Below, piece by piece: positions 1 to 6,150 of a DNA stretch of 9,582 nt. The notes below the pieces were generated by a model. The model ran no database searches. It saw only the letters and a list, made by a program, of their open reading frames with translations, and was not told the origin of the DNA. This DNA comes from JADKHR01 sp041917295 (GTDB taxonomy: Bacteria > Elusimicrobiota > Elusimicrobia > FEN-1173). A program made the translations under genes and the position numbers. The stretch is from the NCBI GenBank assembly GCA_041917295.1, contig JAYRXX010000005.1, positions 1-9,582 of the forward strand, given 5' to 3'. The first letter of the stretch is position 1, and every line of letters begins with the position of its first letter.

Positions 1-141
1 AGCATTGACGGAAGCACCACAGGCACAAACGTGCCCGCCGGGGAAGACCGCAAGCTGTGGATCCGCATGGACATGCCCACCACATCCCGCACCGAAACCC
101 CCCAAAGCATCCGAATAAGAATCACCGCCGAACCCCCTTAA
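1..141 (+). CDS. C-terminal end of a probable secreted/surface protein (partial)
   Basis: Frame 1 is open from the window edge to a TAA at 139-141 and gives 46 residues with no start in view, so the gene begins upstream. The peptide is rich in Thr, Pro and Ser and alternates hydrophobic and polar residues (KLWIRMDMPTTS, then QSIRIRITAEPP at the end), as expected for the last strands of an extracellular beta-sandwich domain. There is no visible catalytic motif and no family is recognised. Its coding strand is C/A-rich, opposite to the G/T-rich coding strand of the genes downstream, so it may belong to a different gene class. Reverse-strand frames are also partly open here, but their translations look less protein-like. 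The strand and frame call is therefore moderate, and no function is assigned. Confidence 0.55.
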   Translation, partial: SIDGSTTGTNVPAGEDRKLWIRMDMPTTSRTETPQSIRIRITAEPP

Positions 142-163
142 GGGGACGGAGTATAATTATTCA
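141..163 (+). repeat. Short repeat motif with GGGACGGAGTATAAT core
   Basis: Directly after the stop of the upstream gene lies an AGGGGACGGAGTATAATTAT stretch followed by TCAC. Its 15-base core (143-157) occurs again on the opposite strand at 7658-7672. From memory, very similar GGGGACGGAGTATAATTATTCAC-type sequences recur in several uncultured-bacterial genomes, often near REP-associated transposases, but no transposase is present here. The TATAAT inside it looks like a -10 box but has no matching -35 hexamer 16-18 bases upstream. Confidence 0.4.
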
Positions 164-195
164 CTTTGTTGTTGATCGCCATACTTAAAGAATGG

Positions 196-230
196 CTGGA
201 TTACCGATAGTGTCGTTCGGGAATGACGAG
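196..230 (+). repeat. 35-bp intergenic hairpin repeat, copy 1
   Basis: The 35 bp share 29 identical positions with 1129-1163 and have the same length without gaps. Each copy has a 7-bp arm on either side of an 11-base loop. Here the arms are ATTACCG and CGGGAAT, which pair except for one A-G mismatch. Both copies begin CTGGATT and end GGAATGACGAG, which resembles the REP-like ...GGGAATGACG... repeats common in intergenic DNA of many bacteria. It sits in the leader upstream of the first ATPase gene. It lacks a T-tract, so it is not an ordinary intrinsic terminator. Confidence 0.65.
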
Positions 231-335
231 AGGGAAAGCAATGGGGTGAAAAAAGAGAATTAGATTTCATGCCCATTGTCCCGCCAGCGTGAGAGGGTTT
301 CTCCGCCCGAGTTTTCAATTATTCGCCTAGGTGGT

Positions 336-364
336 TTGCATAATTGTGTTGTGTGTTTTAGAAT
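336..364 (+). promoter_or_regulatory. Candidate sigma70-type promoter for the ABC cluster
   Basis: TTGCAT (336-341) and TAGAAT (359-364) are separated by exactly 17 bases. The -10 box matches the consensus at 5 of 6 positions and the -35 box at 3 of 6 (the TTG). A transcript would start near 371, about 40 bases before the chosen ATG at 411. The local sequence is more AT-rich than the flanks. This is the best-spaced candidate in the 142-410 leader, but it rests on consensus matching alone. Confidence 0.35.
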
Positions 365-398
365 GTCGCAAGGCGATTTGTTTCGGCCGCGAGGCGGT

Positions 399-405
399 GG
401 AAGAG
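399..405 (+). promoter_or_regulatory. Ribosome binding site deciding the ATPase 1 start
   Basis: GGAAGAG lies 5 bases before the ATG at 411. It supports that start over the in-frame upstream ATG at 363 and TTG at 276, whose extra N-terminal residues match nothing in the ATPase family. Confidence 0.5.
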
Positions 406-410
406 ACATC

Positions 411-1121
411 ATGATCGACGTGCAGGATGTGCGGCGGTATTATGGGGATTTCCTGGCGGTGGATCGAGTTTCCTTTTCCATCGCGAAAGGGAAAATCCTT
501 GGGTTTTTGGGGCCCAATGGGTCCGGGAAAACCACGACTATGCGGATGTTGAGCGGGTTTATGCCCCCGTCGGCCGGCCGGATCTTGATCGACGGGTTGG
601 ATATTCAACAGAACCCTTTGGAAGCCAAAAAGAAAATCGGTTACCTGCCGGAAACCCCGCCCCTTTATCTGGACATGCGTGTCGATGAATATCTCACCTA
701 CGTGGCTCACCTCAAAGGCGTCCCCCGCGAGACAATCCCGGCGCGCGTTGAAAACGTTGAAACCACCTGCGGTCTGTTGGACGTGCGGCGGAAGTTGGTT
801 CGATCGCTTTCGAAAGGATACCGTCAACGGGTGGGGATCGCCCAAAGCATCATTCACCAACCTTCTTTTTTGATCCTCGATGAGCCCACCGTGGGGTTGG
901 ACCCGAAACAAATTGCCGAAATTCGTCGGCTGATCAAATCCCTGGCGGGCGAAATGACCGTTATTCTCAGCACCCATATTTTGCCTGAAGTCACTTTGAT
1001 TTGCGATGAGATATTGATTATTAGCAAGGGGCAAATGAAGTTTCATGATTCTTTGGATAAGATTGTCGGGGAAGATTTGGAGAAGCTGTTTTTGAAATAT
1101 ACGTATGAGGAAGAAATTTAG
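411..1121 (+). CDS. ABC transporter ATPase, GldA/CcmA-like (cassette A)
   Basis: This 236-aa cytoplasmic nucleotide-binding subunit hydrolyses ATP to drive an ABC-2 type membrane complex. Visible motifs are Walker A GPNGSGKTT (34-42), a Q-loop position carrying Glu in YLPE (78-81, usual in the GldA/CcmA group), signature LSKGYRQR (133-140), Walker B FLILDEP with catalytic Glu158 (153-159), D-loop GLDP (162-165) and H-loop His189 in STHI. The length is typical for a stand-alone ATPase of this group. The start at 411 is chosen because it has a good ribosome site and aligns residue for residue with the paralog at 4706. The frame is open back to 276, but that extension is unlike the family. Its natural partner is the permease fusion 95 bp downstream. 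The gap between them holds a hairpin repeat. The transported substrate cannot be read from the ATPase. Confidence 0.93.
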   Translation: MIDVQDVRRYYGDFLAVDRVSFSIAKGKILGFLGPNGSGKTTTMRMLSGFMPPSAGRILIDGLDIQQNPLEAKKKIGYLPETPPLYLDMRVDEYLTYVAHLKGVPRETIPARVENVETTCGLLDVRRKLVRSLSKGYRQRVGIAQSIIHQPSFLILDEPTVGLDPKQIAEIRRLIKSLAGEMTVILSTHILPEVTLICDEILIISKGQMKFHDSLDKIVGEDLEKLFLKYTYEEEI

Positions 1122-1128
1122 GGAAAAT

Positions 1129-1163
1129 CTGGATTCCGGATAGAATCATTCCGGAATGACGAG
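1129..1163 (+). repeat. 35-bp intergenic hairpin repeat, copy 2
   Basis: This copy lies 7 bases after the ATPase 1 stop codon. It has perfect 7-bp arms, ATTCCGG and CCGGAAT, around an 11-base loop, and shares 29 of 35 bases with 196-230. Stem positions 10 and 24 are G-C here and C-G in the other copy, so the pairing is kept while both bases changed. It occupies most of the only sizeable gap inside the cluster. In RNA it could form a small hairpin between the ATPase and permease messages. No T-run follows, so a terminator is unlikely. Confidence 0.7.
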
Positions 1164-1216
1164 CCAAGGTGGGACAATTCAGGAATGGCCAAACTTCAGA
1201 GAGGGCTAAACGATTT

Positions 1217-3403
1217 ATGAAAGAGCGGTTGGGGTTAATTGGGCGGATGGCGACGCATGAACTGAAATCGTATTTTGTTTCGCCTATTGGGTATGTGGTG
1301 TTGGCTTTGTTTTCTGTTTTGGAAGGGTGGTTCTTTTTTGGTCATGTGACGCGCTTTAACGATGTGCTCAGTATGGCTCTTATGTCCGGGCGGCCGGATA
1401 CCCTTAATCAAATCAATCTTCAACGGCTTGTGGTGGAACCGTTGTTTAAAGAAACTTTGATGTTGTTGTTGGTGTTCTTGCCCGCGGTGACAATGCGGTT
1501 GTTGGCCGAGGAAAAAAAGCAGAAAACCCTGGAACTGTTGCTCACCTCGCCCCTGCGGACGTGGGACATTGTGTTGGGGAAATTCTTGTCTGCGGTTTGC
1601 TTTTTGCTCATTTTGCTTGCCTTAACAACGCTTCATCCGATTTTGTTGTTCGTGTTCGGCCAGCCGGGGCCGGATTTGGCGCCCCTTTTGACAGGGTATT
1701 TGGGCCTTCTCCTGGCTGGGGCGTGCGTGGTGAGCGTGGGCCTTTTTGCCTCTTCTTTAACGGAAAACCAGATCGTGGCGTTTGTGGTCACGGTGTTTTT
1801 AGCCCATTTCTTTGCGTTGGTCAGCGGTCCGGCTTCGGCCTTAGGCGGGCTTGGGGGTGAACTGCTCCGAGCTGTGTGCATAAAAGATCACGCCATGGCG
1901 CTTATGAGGGGGTTCGTGGACACGCGGGGGTTGGTGTATTTGGTTTCGTTTGTCTTTTTTTGGCTGTTTTTGACCCAGCGGCTTGTGGAAGGGGCCCGTG
2001 TGGGGCGGATTCTTTCGGGAAAAACGCCGGAATCCCGGCGGTTTCTGTCGACCACCGCGGGGACGGGGGCTGTGTTGGTGTTAATCAACCTGTTTGGGTT
2101 TTTGTTTTACACAGGGTTGGATGTGACACCGGACAAGATTTCCAGTTTGTCCGACCAATCGAAAAAAGCGGTTCAATGGATTAAAGAGCCCGTTGAACTG
2201 GTGGTGTTCTCCACCAAGAAAACCCCCGACAACGTCAAATACATGTTGGACAGTTACGCCTTTGTTAACCGCTCCATCTCGTATCGCTTTATCGACCCGG
2301 AAAAAAATCCTGATTTGGCCCATCGTTACAAGGTGGACCAAGATGGGCAGGGGGTTTTGACTTTTGGGGACGGGTTCATCTTGATCCCCTCCATTGACGA
2401 GCAGTCCGTGACCAACGCTATTTTAAAGATCACTCAGAAAGCCCACAATTTCGTTTACTTTTTAACCGGGCACGGCGAGCGGGACGTGAGCGACAACCGG
2501 TCCAAAGATGGCATTGGCTTGTTAGCCGATCAGATGCGGGACGAAAATTACCGGGTTGAATCCCTTTCGTTGGAACCGCCCCATTACTACATCCCGGGCA
2601 ACTGCACCCTGCTCGTTGTCGCCGGGCCCCGGAAAGGTTTTACGGAATTTGAATTAAAAGCCATTGGAGAATATTTGGCGGCGTCCGGGCGGGCTGTGTT
2701 TCTTTTGGACCCGCCCACCGCGACGGGTTTGGAACCCCTTTTGGCCCAATGGGGCGTTGACGTCAAGCGGAACGTTCTGCTCGATGTGGCGGCCCCTTCG
2801 CTGGTCCAGCGAGCGTTGGCGAGCATGCGGGGGCTTAAGGTGTCTCCGCGACCGTTGTTTCAAATTTATGTGAAAGAGTTTCCGCCCCATCCGGTGACGG
2901 CGGACATGGAAGGCAAACCGGTTCTTTTTTCGGTGGCGCGGACGGTGGAGCCCCTTGCCGAGTCCAAGCCAGGGGCTGTTCGGGTGGGGGTCGATATTTT
3001 GGCGCGGTCGACAGACAAGGGCTGGGCGGAATCGGACGTGGACGGCGTTCTTAAAAAGGGGGTGGTGAGCCGGTCTCCGGATGAGAAAGTGGGCCCCCAT
3101 ACCGTGGCTCTGTTGGCCACGCGGGGAACAGAAACAGATAACAGCAAAATCGCGGTGTTCGGCGATTCGGACTTTGTGAGCAACGAGTATTTGAACCAAC
3201 TTTTTAACCGGGACCTGTTTATGAACACCCTGGCTTTTTTGGGTGAGCAGGCACCGTTGGTTTCGGTTCGGCCTCGGCGGTTGTTTGCCTCTCGATTGGA
3301 TTACAATCCGAAAACCATGGCACGGCTGTTTCATCTGTCTGTGTGGGTGTTTCCTTCCCTGCTTTTGGTCGGGGGTGTGGTGGCGTGGCGGGTTCGGCGG
3401 TAA
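1217..3403 (+). CDS. GldF-GldG fusion: ABC-2 permease joined to auxiliary domain (cassette A)
   Basis: This 728-aa inner-membrane protein joins two subunits that are separate in the classical Gld system. Residues ~20-265 form an ABC-2 permease with about six membrane segments. It has the GldF-like FVSPIGYVV (20-28), an MRLLAEEKKQKTLELLL stretch around 93-109, and SLTENQIVAF (180-189). A further membrane segment at ~284-300 leads into a GldG/ABC_transp_aux (GIFT-like) domain, starting LDVTPDKISSLS and including the family hallmark FLTGHGERD (415-423) and GDSDFVSNE (649-657). A final membrane helix (~709-725) ends in Arg residues, so the ~400-residue domain between helices should be extracytoplasmic. 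The ATG at 1217 is preceded by a purine-rich AGAGAGGG (1198-1205, rather far at 11 bases). GTG 1169 and ATG 1247 are alternatives. The stop overlaps the next start by one base (TAATG). Confidence 0.9.
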   Translation: MKERLGLIGRMATHELKSYFVSPIGYVVLALFSVLEGWFFFGHVTRFNDVLSMALMSGRPDTLNQINLQRLVVEPLFKETLMLLLVFLPAVTMRLLAEEKKQKTLELLLTSPLRTWDIVLGKFLSAVCFLLILLALTTLHPILLFVFGQPGPDLAPLLTGYLGLLLAGACVVSVGLFASSLTENQIVAFVVTVFLAHFFALVSGPASALGGLGGELLRAVCIKDHAMALMRGFVDTRGLVYLVSFVFFWLFLTQRLVEGARVGRILSGKTPESRRFLSTTAGTGAVLVLINLFGFLFYTGLDVTPDKISSLSDQSKKAVQWIKEPVELVVFSTKKTPDNVKYMLDSYAFVNRSISYRFIDPEKNPDLAHRYKVDQDGQGVLTFGDGFILIPSIDEQSVTNAILKITQKAHNFVYFLTGHGERDVSDNRSKDGIGLLADQMRDENYRVESLSLEPPHYYIPGNCTLLVVAGPRKGFTEFELKAIGEYLAASGRAVFLLDPPTATGLEPLLAQWGVDVKRNVLLDVAAPSLVQRALASMRGLKVSPRPLFQIYVKEFPPHPVTADMEGKPVLFSVARTVEPLAESKPGAVRVGVDILARSTDKGWAESDVDGVLKKGVVSRSPDEKVGPHTVALLATRGTETDNSKIAVFGDSDFVSNEYLNQLFNRDLFMNTLAFLGEQAPLVSVRPRRLFASRLDYNPKTMARLFHLSVWVFPSLLLVGGVVAWRVRR

Positions 3404-4701
3404 TGGGGCGTCGCGGAATTTTATGGGTCCCTGTGGCGGTGGCGGCGGTTGTTTATGGGGGGCTTCTTTGGCGACAACAGGCGGTTGAGCGGAGGGAGAA
3501 ACGGTTGGTTTCGTTCCGGGCTAAAGAGGTGTCGGAGGTTCGGTTGACGGGGTGGGTGGGGGAAGAGGGCGATAAATCGATCGGGATCGCGTTTCATTTG
3601 AAGAAAGAAAAAGACGATTTTGTTTTTGTTGAACCTTACCCAGGCGTTGCCGCCGACCAACGGGCATTGAAAAATTATTTGTCGGTGTTGGAGCGGGTCC
3701 CTGTTCGGCGAAGGTGGGAGCAGAGCGATGACGTCCATCGGTTTGGTGTGGAGCCGGATTCACCGCGGTTGACCGTTGGTTTGGGAGGGTGGTCTTTCGA
3801 TTTGGTAGTGGGGAACAGCAACCCGGTGGGGGCGGAGGTGTTTGTATATAATTTGACGTCAAAAGAGATGGCTCTGGTGCCGGCAACTGTGGGGGCTTTG
3901 TTTCGGGTTCAGGCAATGGATTTGAGAGTTCGGCGGATCGTTCCAGTCGGCGACGTGCGGGGGTGGACGTTGGAACGGCCGGGGCGGGCGGGGTTGATCG
4001 CCGAAATTCGCGACAGCGAATGGATGGTTTCGGAAGGGACAGGGCCTTTTTTTCCAGCCGATCGGTCCGCTGCCCGGGGTGTGGAGCAACGTCTTGTTCG
4101 GTTGTATTTGACGGATTTCGACGCGGTTGACCGGCGATTGTCTTTGGAGGCGGCGGGGTTGTCTCGTCCTCTGGCTCGATTAACGATTCAGGTTTCGTCC
4201 GGGCCGGCCACGGTTTTGACCTTTGGTCGAGGGGAAAATCCCCGCGTGTTGAACGTGGCTGTGGATGGCGAGGTGCGGGGAGGGGTGGGCGTTGATTTTT
4301 TAGACGCGTGGCCGGGTTTAGCTCATTTGAAGAAACAGGCCTTGGTTGATTTCCCCTTGGCTTCGGTAACTCGGTTTACCGTGGAACGCGATGAGAGTTT
4401 GGCTGTCTATGAGAAACAACGGGGGAAATGGTATCGCTTGGGGCGGGAACGACGGTTGGTGGATCCCCGGGGCGTGCAGGGTTTTTTATTGGCGTTGGCG
4501 AAAGTTAAAATTGAATCGTTGGATTTTTCGGGAGAGGTGGAGGTGCCGCAAAGCCGGTATGTGTTCTTTAATTCAGAGGGAGAACGGGTGATGGATTTGG
4601 TGTTGGGTGAAAAGAAAGACGGTGTAGTTACCGCTTCGTTTGGCGGGGCGCGGTATCGGTTTTTGTTGCCGGCCGATGAAACGGACCAATGGGGGTTCTG
4701 A
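3403..4701 (+). CDS. DUF4340-like membrane-anchored protein of the ABC cassette
   Basis: The product is 432 aa. After MGRR comes one hydrophobic segment (~5-22), then a charged linker and a long soluble part expected outside the cytoplasm. It fits the DUF4340 pattern seen next to GldG-type genes. Three related beta-rich units are visible: FGVEPDSPRLTV to about 165, AGLSRPLARLTI (251-262) to about 300, and YVFFNSEGERVMDLVLG (386-402) to about 425. Each has a residue-rich strand followed by a short glycine turn and another strand. There is no catalytic motif. Its role is unknown; DUF4340 proteins are thought to assist GldG-like ABC-2 systems. The start at 3403 shares one base with the stop of the fusion gene, which strongly suggests translational coupling. 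The longer frame from 3343 would overlap the upstream gene's last helix without reason. The stop lies 4 bp before the next gene. Confidence 0.82.
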   Translation: MGRRGILWVPVAVAAVVYGGLLWRQQAVERREKRLVSFRAKEVSEVRLTGWVGEEGDKSIGIAFHLKKEKDDFVFVEPYPGVAADQRALKNYLSVLERVPVRRRWEQSDDVHRFGVEPDSPRLTVGLGGWSFDLVVGNSNPVGAEVFVYNLTSKEMALVPATVGALFRVQAMDLRVRRIVPVGDVRGWTLERPGRAGLIAEIRDSEWMVSEGTGPFFPADRSAARGVEQRLVRLYLTDFDAVDRRLSLEAAGLSRPLARLTIQVSSGPATVLTFGRGENPRVLNVAVDGEVRGGVGVDFLDAWPGLAHLKKQALVDFPLASVTRFTVERDESLAVYEKQRGKWYRLGRERRLVDPRGVQGFLLALAKVKIESLDFSGEVEVPQSRYVFFNSEGERVMDLVLGEKKDGVVTASFGGARYRFLLPADETDQWGF

Positions 4702-4705
4702 AATC

Positions 4706-5410
4706 GTGTTAAAAGTGGATCGGGTGATAAGGCGGTTTGGGCGGGTGACGGCTGTTGACGATGTGAGTTTTGAAATTCAACCGGGCGAAATGGTTGGGTT
4801 TTTGGGACCCAATGGGTCTGGAAAAACAACCCTTTTGCGGGTGATCTCCACCTATTTGTTACCCTCATCCGGCACGGTTTTGCTCGACGGGTTAGACGTG
4901 CGCCGATCCCCGGAAGAAGTGCGGCGACGGATAGGCTATTTACCCGAAAGCAACATTCTTTATCCCCGCATGCGGGTTTGGGATTATTTGAAATTTGCCG
5001 GGGAAATGCGGGGCCTTTGTGGAAAAACGCTGATGGAACGAATCGATTCGTTTGTTCAGGCGCTTCAGTTGGAGTCTGTTTTAGAGAAACGGAACGGGGA
5101 ATGTTCCAAAGGATTTCGCCAACGCATTTCCATGGCGGCGGTGTTGCTCCACCGTCCGCCGGTGATTTTGTTGGACGAGCCCACTATTGGGTTGGACCCC
5201 CTTCAACTTTTTATGGTGCGGGACTTTTTGCGGGAGTTGGCGAAGGACCGGATTGTTTTGTTCAGTTCTCACATTATGCAGGAAGTGGCCGCCATGACCC
5301 AGCGCGTGTTGTTGATCCACCAGGGAAAATTAATCCGCGACGCGGTTCTGCCGGAGGATAGCGACGGAGCCAGGCAGTTGGAAAACATGTTCAAAAAGGC
5401 GCTGGTATGA
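4706..5410 (+). CDS. ABC transporter ATPase, GldA/CcmA-like (cassette B)
   Basis: This 234-aa nucleotide-binding subunit is paralogous to the one at 411. The two align without a gap from residue 1 to the H-loop: Walker A GPNGSGKTT at 34-42, YLPE at 78-81, Walker B VILLDEP with Glu158, GLDP at 162-165, and His189 in SSHI. The signature reads CSKGFRQR (133-140), with Cys in place of the usual Leu or Ser at its first position. A GTG start at 4706 is preferred because it gives the same N-terminus as the paralog (Gly12 and AVD16-18 in register) and has GGGGG at 4691-4695, 10 bases upstream. An ATG at 4676 would add 10 residues and overlap the DUF4340 gene by 26 bases. The gene overlaps the following permease by 4 bases (ATGA). 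It presumably energises that permease, though exchange with the cassette A permease is possible. Confidence 0.92.
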   Translation: MLKVDRVIRRFGRVTAVDDVSFEIQPGEMVGFLGPNGSGKTTLLRVISTYLLPSSGTVLLDGLDVRRSPEEVRRRIGYLPESNILYPRMRVWDYLKFAGEMRGLCGKTLMERIDSFVQALQLESVLEKRNGECSKGFRQRISMAAVLLHRPPVILLDEPTIGLDPLQLFMVRDFLRELAKDRIVLFSSHIMQEVAAMTQRVLLIHQGKLIRDAVLPEDSDGARQLENMFKKALV

Positions 5411-6150
5411 CGCGGGATCGGGCGTGGGTGGCAACCGCGGTGTTTCGGAGGGAAATGGCGGCTTATTTTGATCTTCCGATCGCGTCCATTTTTGCCATCG
5501 TGTTTTTGTTGGTGACTTGCGGAATGTTTATTAACGACTTCTTTTTGGTGGGCGTGGCGGAAATGGACACCTATTTCGCCCCTTTGCCGATGTTAATGAT
5601 CCTGTTTCTGCCGGCGTTGTCCATGCGGTCCTGGGCGGAAGAGCGGGAAATCAACACCTACGAGTTTTTGCGCACGCTTCCGGTGAGCCCGTGGAACTTG
5701 ATCGTTTCAAAATACGCGGCGTCGTATGTTTTCTTCCTCGTGACACTGGCGGGCACCGCGCCGATTGTGTTCATGCTTTACCGGTTGGGGCACCCGGACG
5801 GTGGAAAAATTCTGGCGTCGTATGTGGGCACGGCGGGGTTGGGGGCCGTTTATTTGGCGGTCAGCCATTATTTGTCCAGTCTCTCCAGAGACCAGATTGT
5901 CGCTTATCTGACCAGTGTGTTGGTGTTGGCTCTTCTATATGCCACGGGAAACGAGTTGGTGGCTGGAATTTTGGACGGGTTATGGCCGACCCTTCAGATT
6001 GGATCGTTTTTGCGTGACACCGTTTCGCCTGTGCCACACTTTGAGACCTTTGCCCTCGGGATTTTGGATCTCCATGGCGCGCTCTTCTTTCTCGTGATGG
6101 GGGCTGTGCCCTTATGGATGACCCGCGGGGTGTTGGAGCGAGATCGTTGA
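5407..6150 (+). CDS. ABC-2 permease, GldF-like (cassette B)
   Basis: This 247-aa polytopic inner-membrane protein has about six hydrophobic segments (roughly 25-47, 57-75, 101-124, 136-157, 164-188 and 220-238). Features shared with the permease half of the cassette A fusion include Phe-x-x-Pro near the N-terminus (FDLPIASIF), an MRSWAEEREINTYEFL stretch (73-88) between helices, and SLSRDQIVAYL (158-168), matching SLTENQIVAF in A. Length and topology are those of a stand-alone GldF. Its ATG lies in the ATGA overlap with the ATPase stop, with AAGG at 5396-5399 seven bases upstream. It should form the channel of the cassette B transporter together with the ATPase just before it and the large GldG-type protein just after it. 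Confidence 0.9.
   Translation: MTRDRAWVATAVFRREMAAYFDLPIASIFAIVFLLVTCGMFINDFFLVGVAEMDTYFAPLPMLMILFLPALSMRSWAEEREINTYEFLRTLPVSPWNLIVSKYAASYVFFLVTLAGTAPIVFMLYRLGHPDGGKILASYVGTAGLGAVYLAVSHYLSSLSRDQIVAYLTSVLVLALLYATGNELVAGILDGLWPTLQIGSFLRDTVSPVPHFETFALGILDLHGALFFLVMGAVPLWMTRGVLERDR
6135..6138 (+). promoter_or_regulatory. Ribosome binding site supporting a TTG start at 6147
   Basis: GGAG lies 8 bases before TTG 6147. The TTG overlaps the permease stop as TTGA, mirroring the ATGA junction one gene upstream. The rival ATG at 6114 has a G-run at 6099-6103 but would overlap the permease gene by 37 bases. Confidence 0.4.

Noticed and set aside
152..157. Perfect TATAAT that could be a -10 promoter box
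   Set aside because: No -35-like hexamer occurs at a suitable distance upstream, and the TATAAT is part of a repeat motif that also appears inside a gene.
276..410. N-terminal extension of ATPase 1 from TTG 276 or ATG 363
   Set aside because: The added residues match nothing in the family, the paralog starts in register with 411, and a good ribosome site precedes 411.
1129..1163. Hairpin after ATPase 1 as a rho-independent terminator
   Set aside because: No T-run follows the stem, and the same sequence occurs upstream of the ATPase as a repeat copy.
2654..3334. Long reverse-strand open frame opposite the GldF-GldG fusion
   Set aside because: It is rich in Arg, His, Pro and Gln in the way expected for the mirror of a G-rich coding strand, and the forward frame carries clear family motifs.
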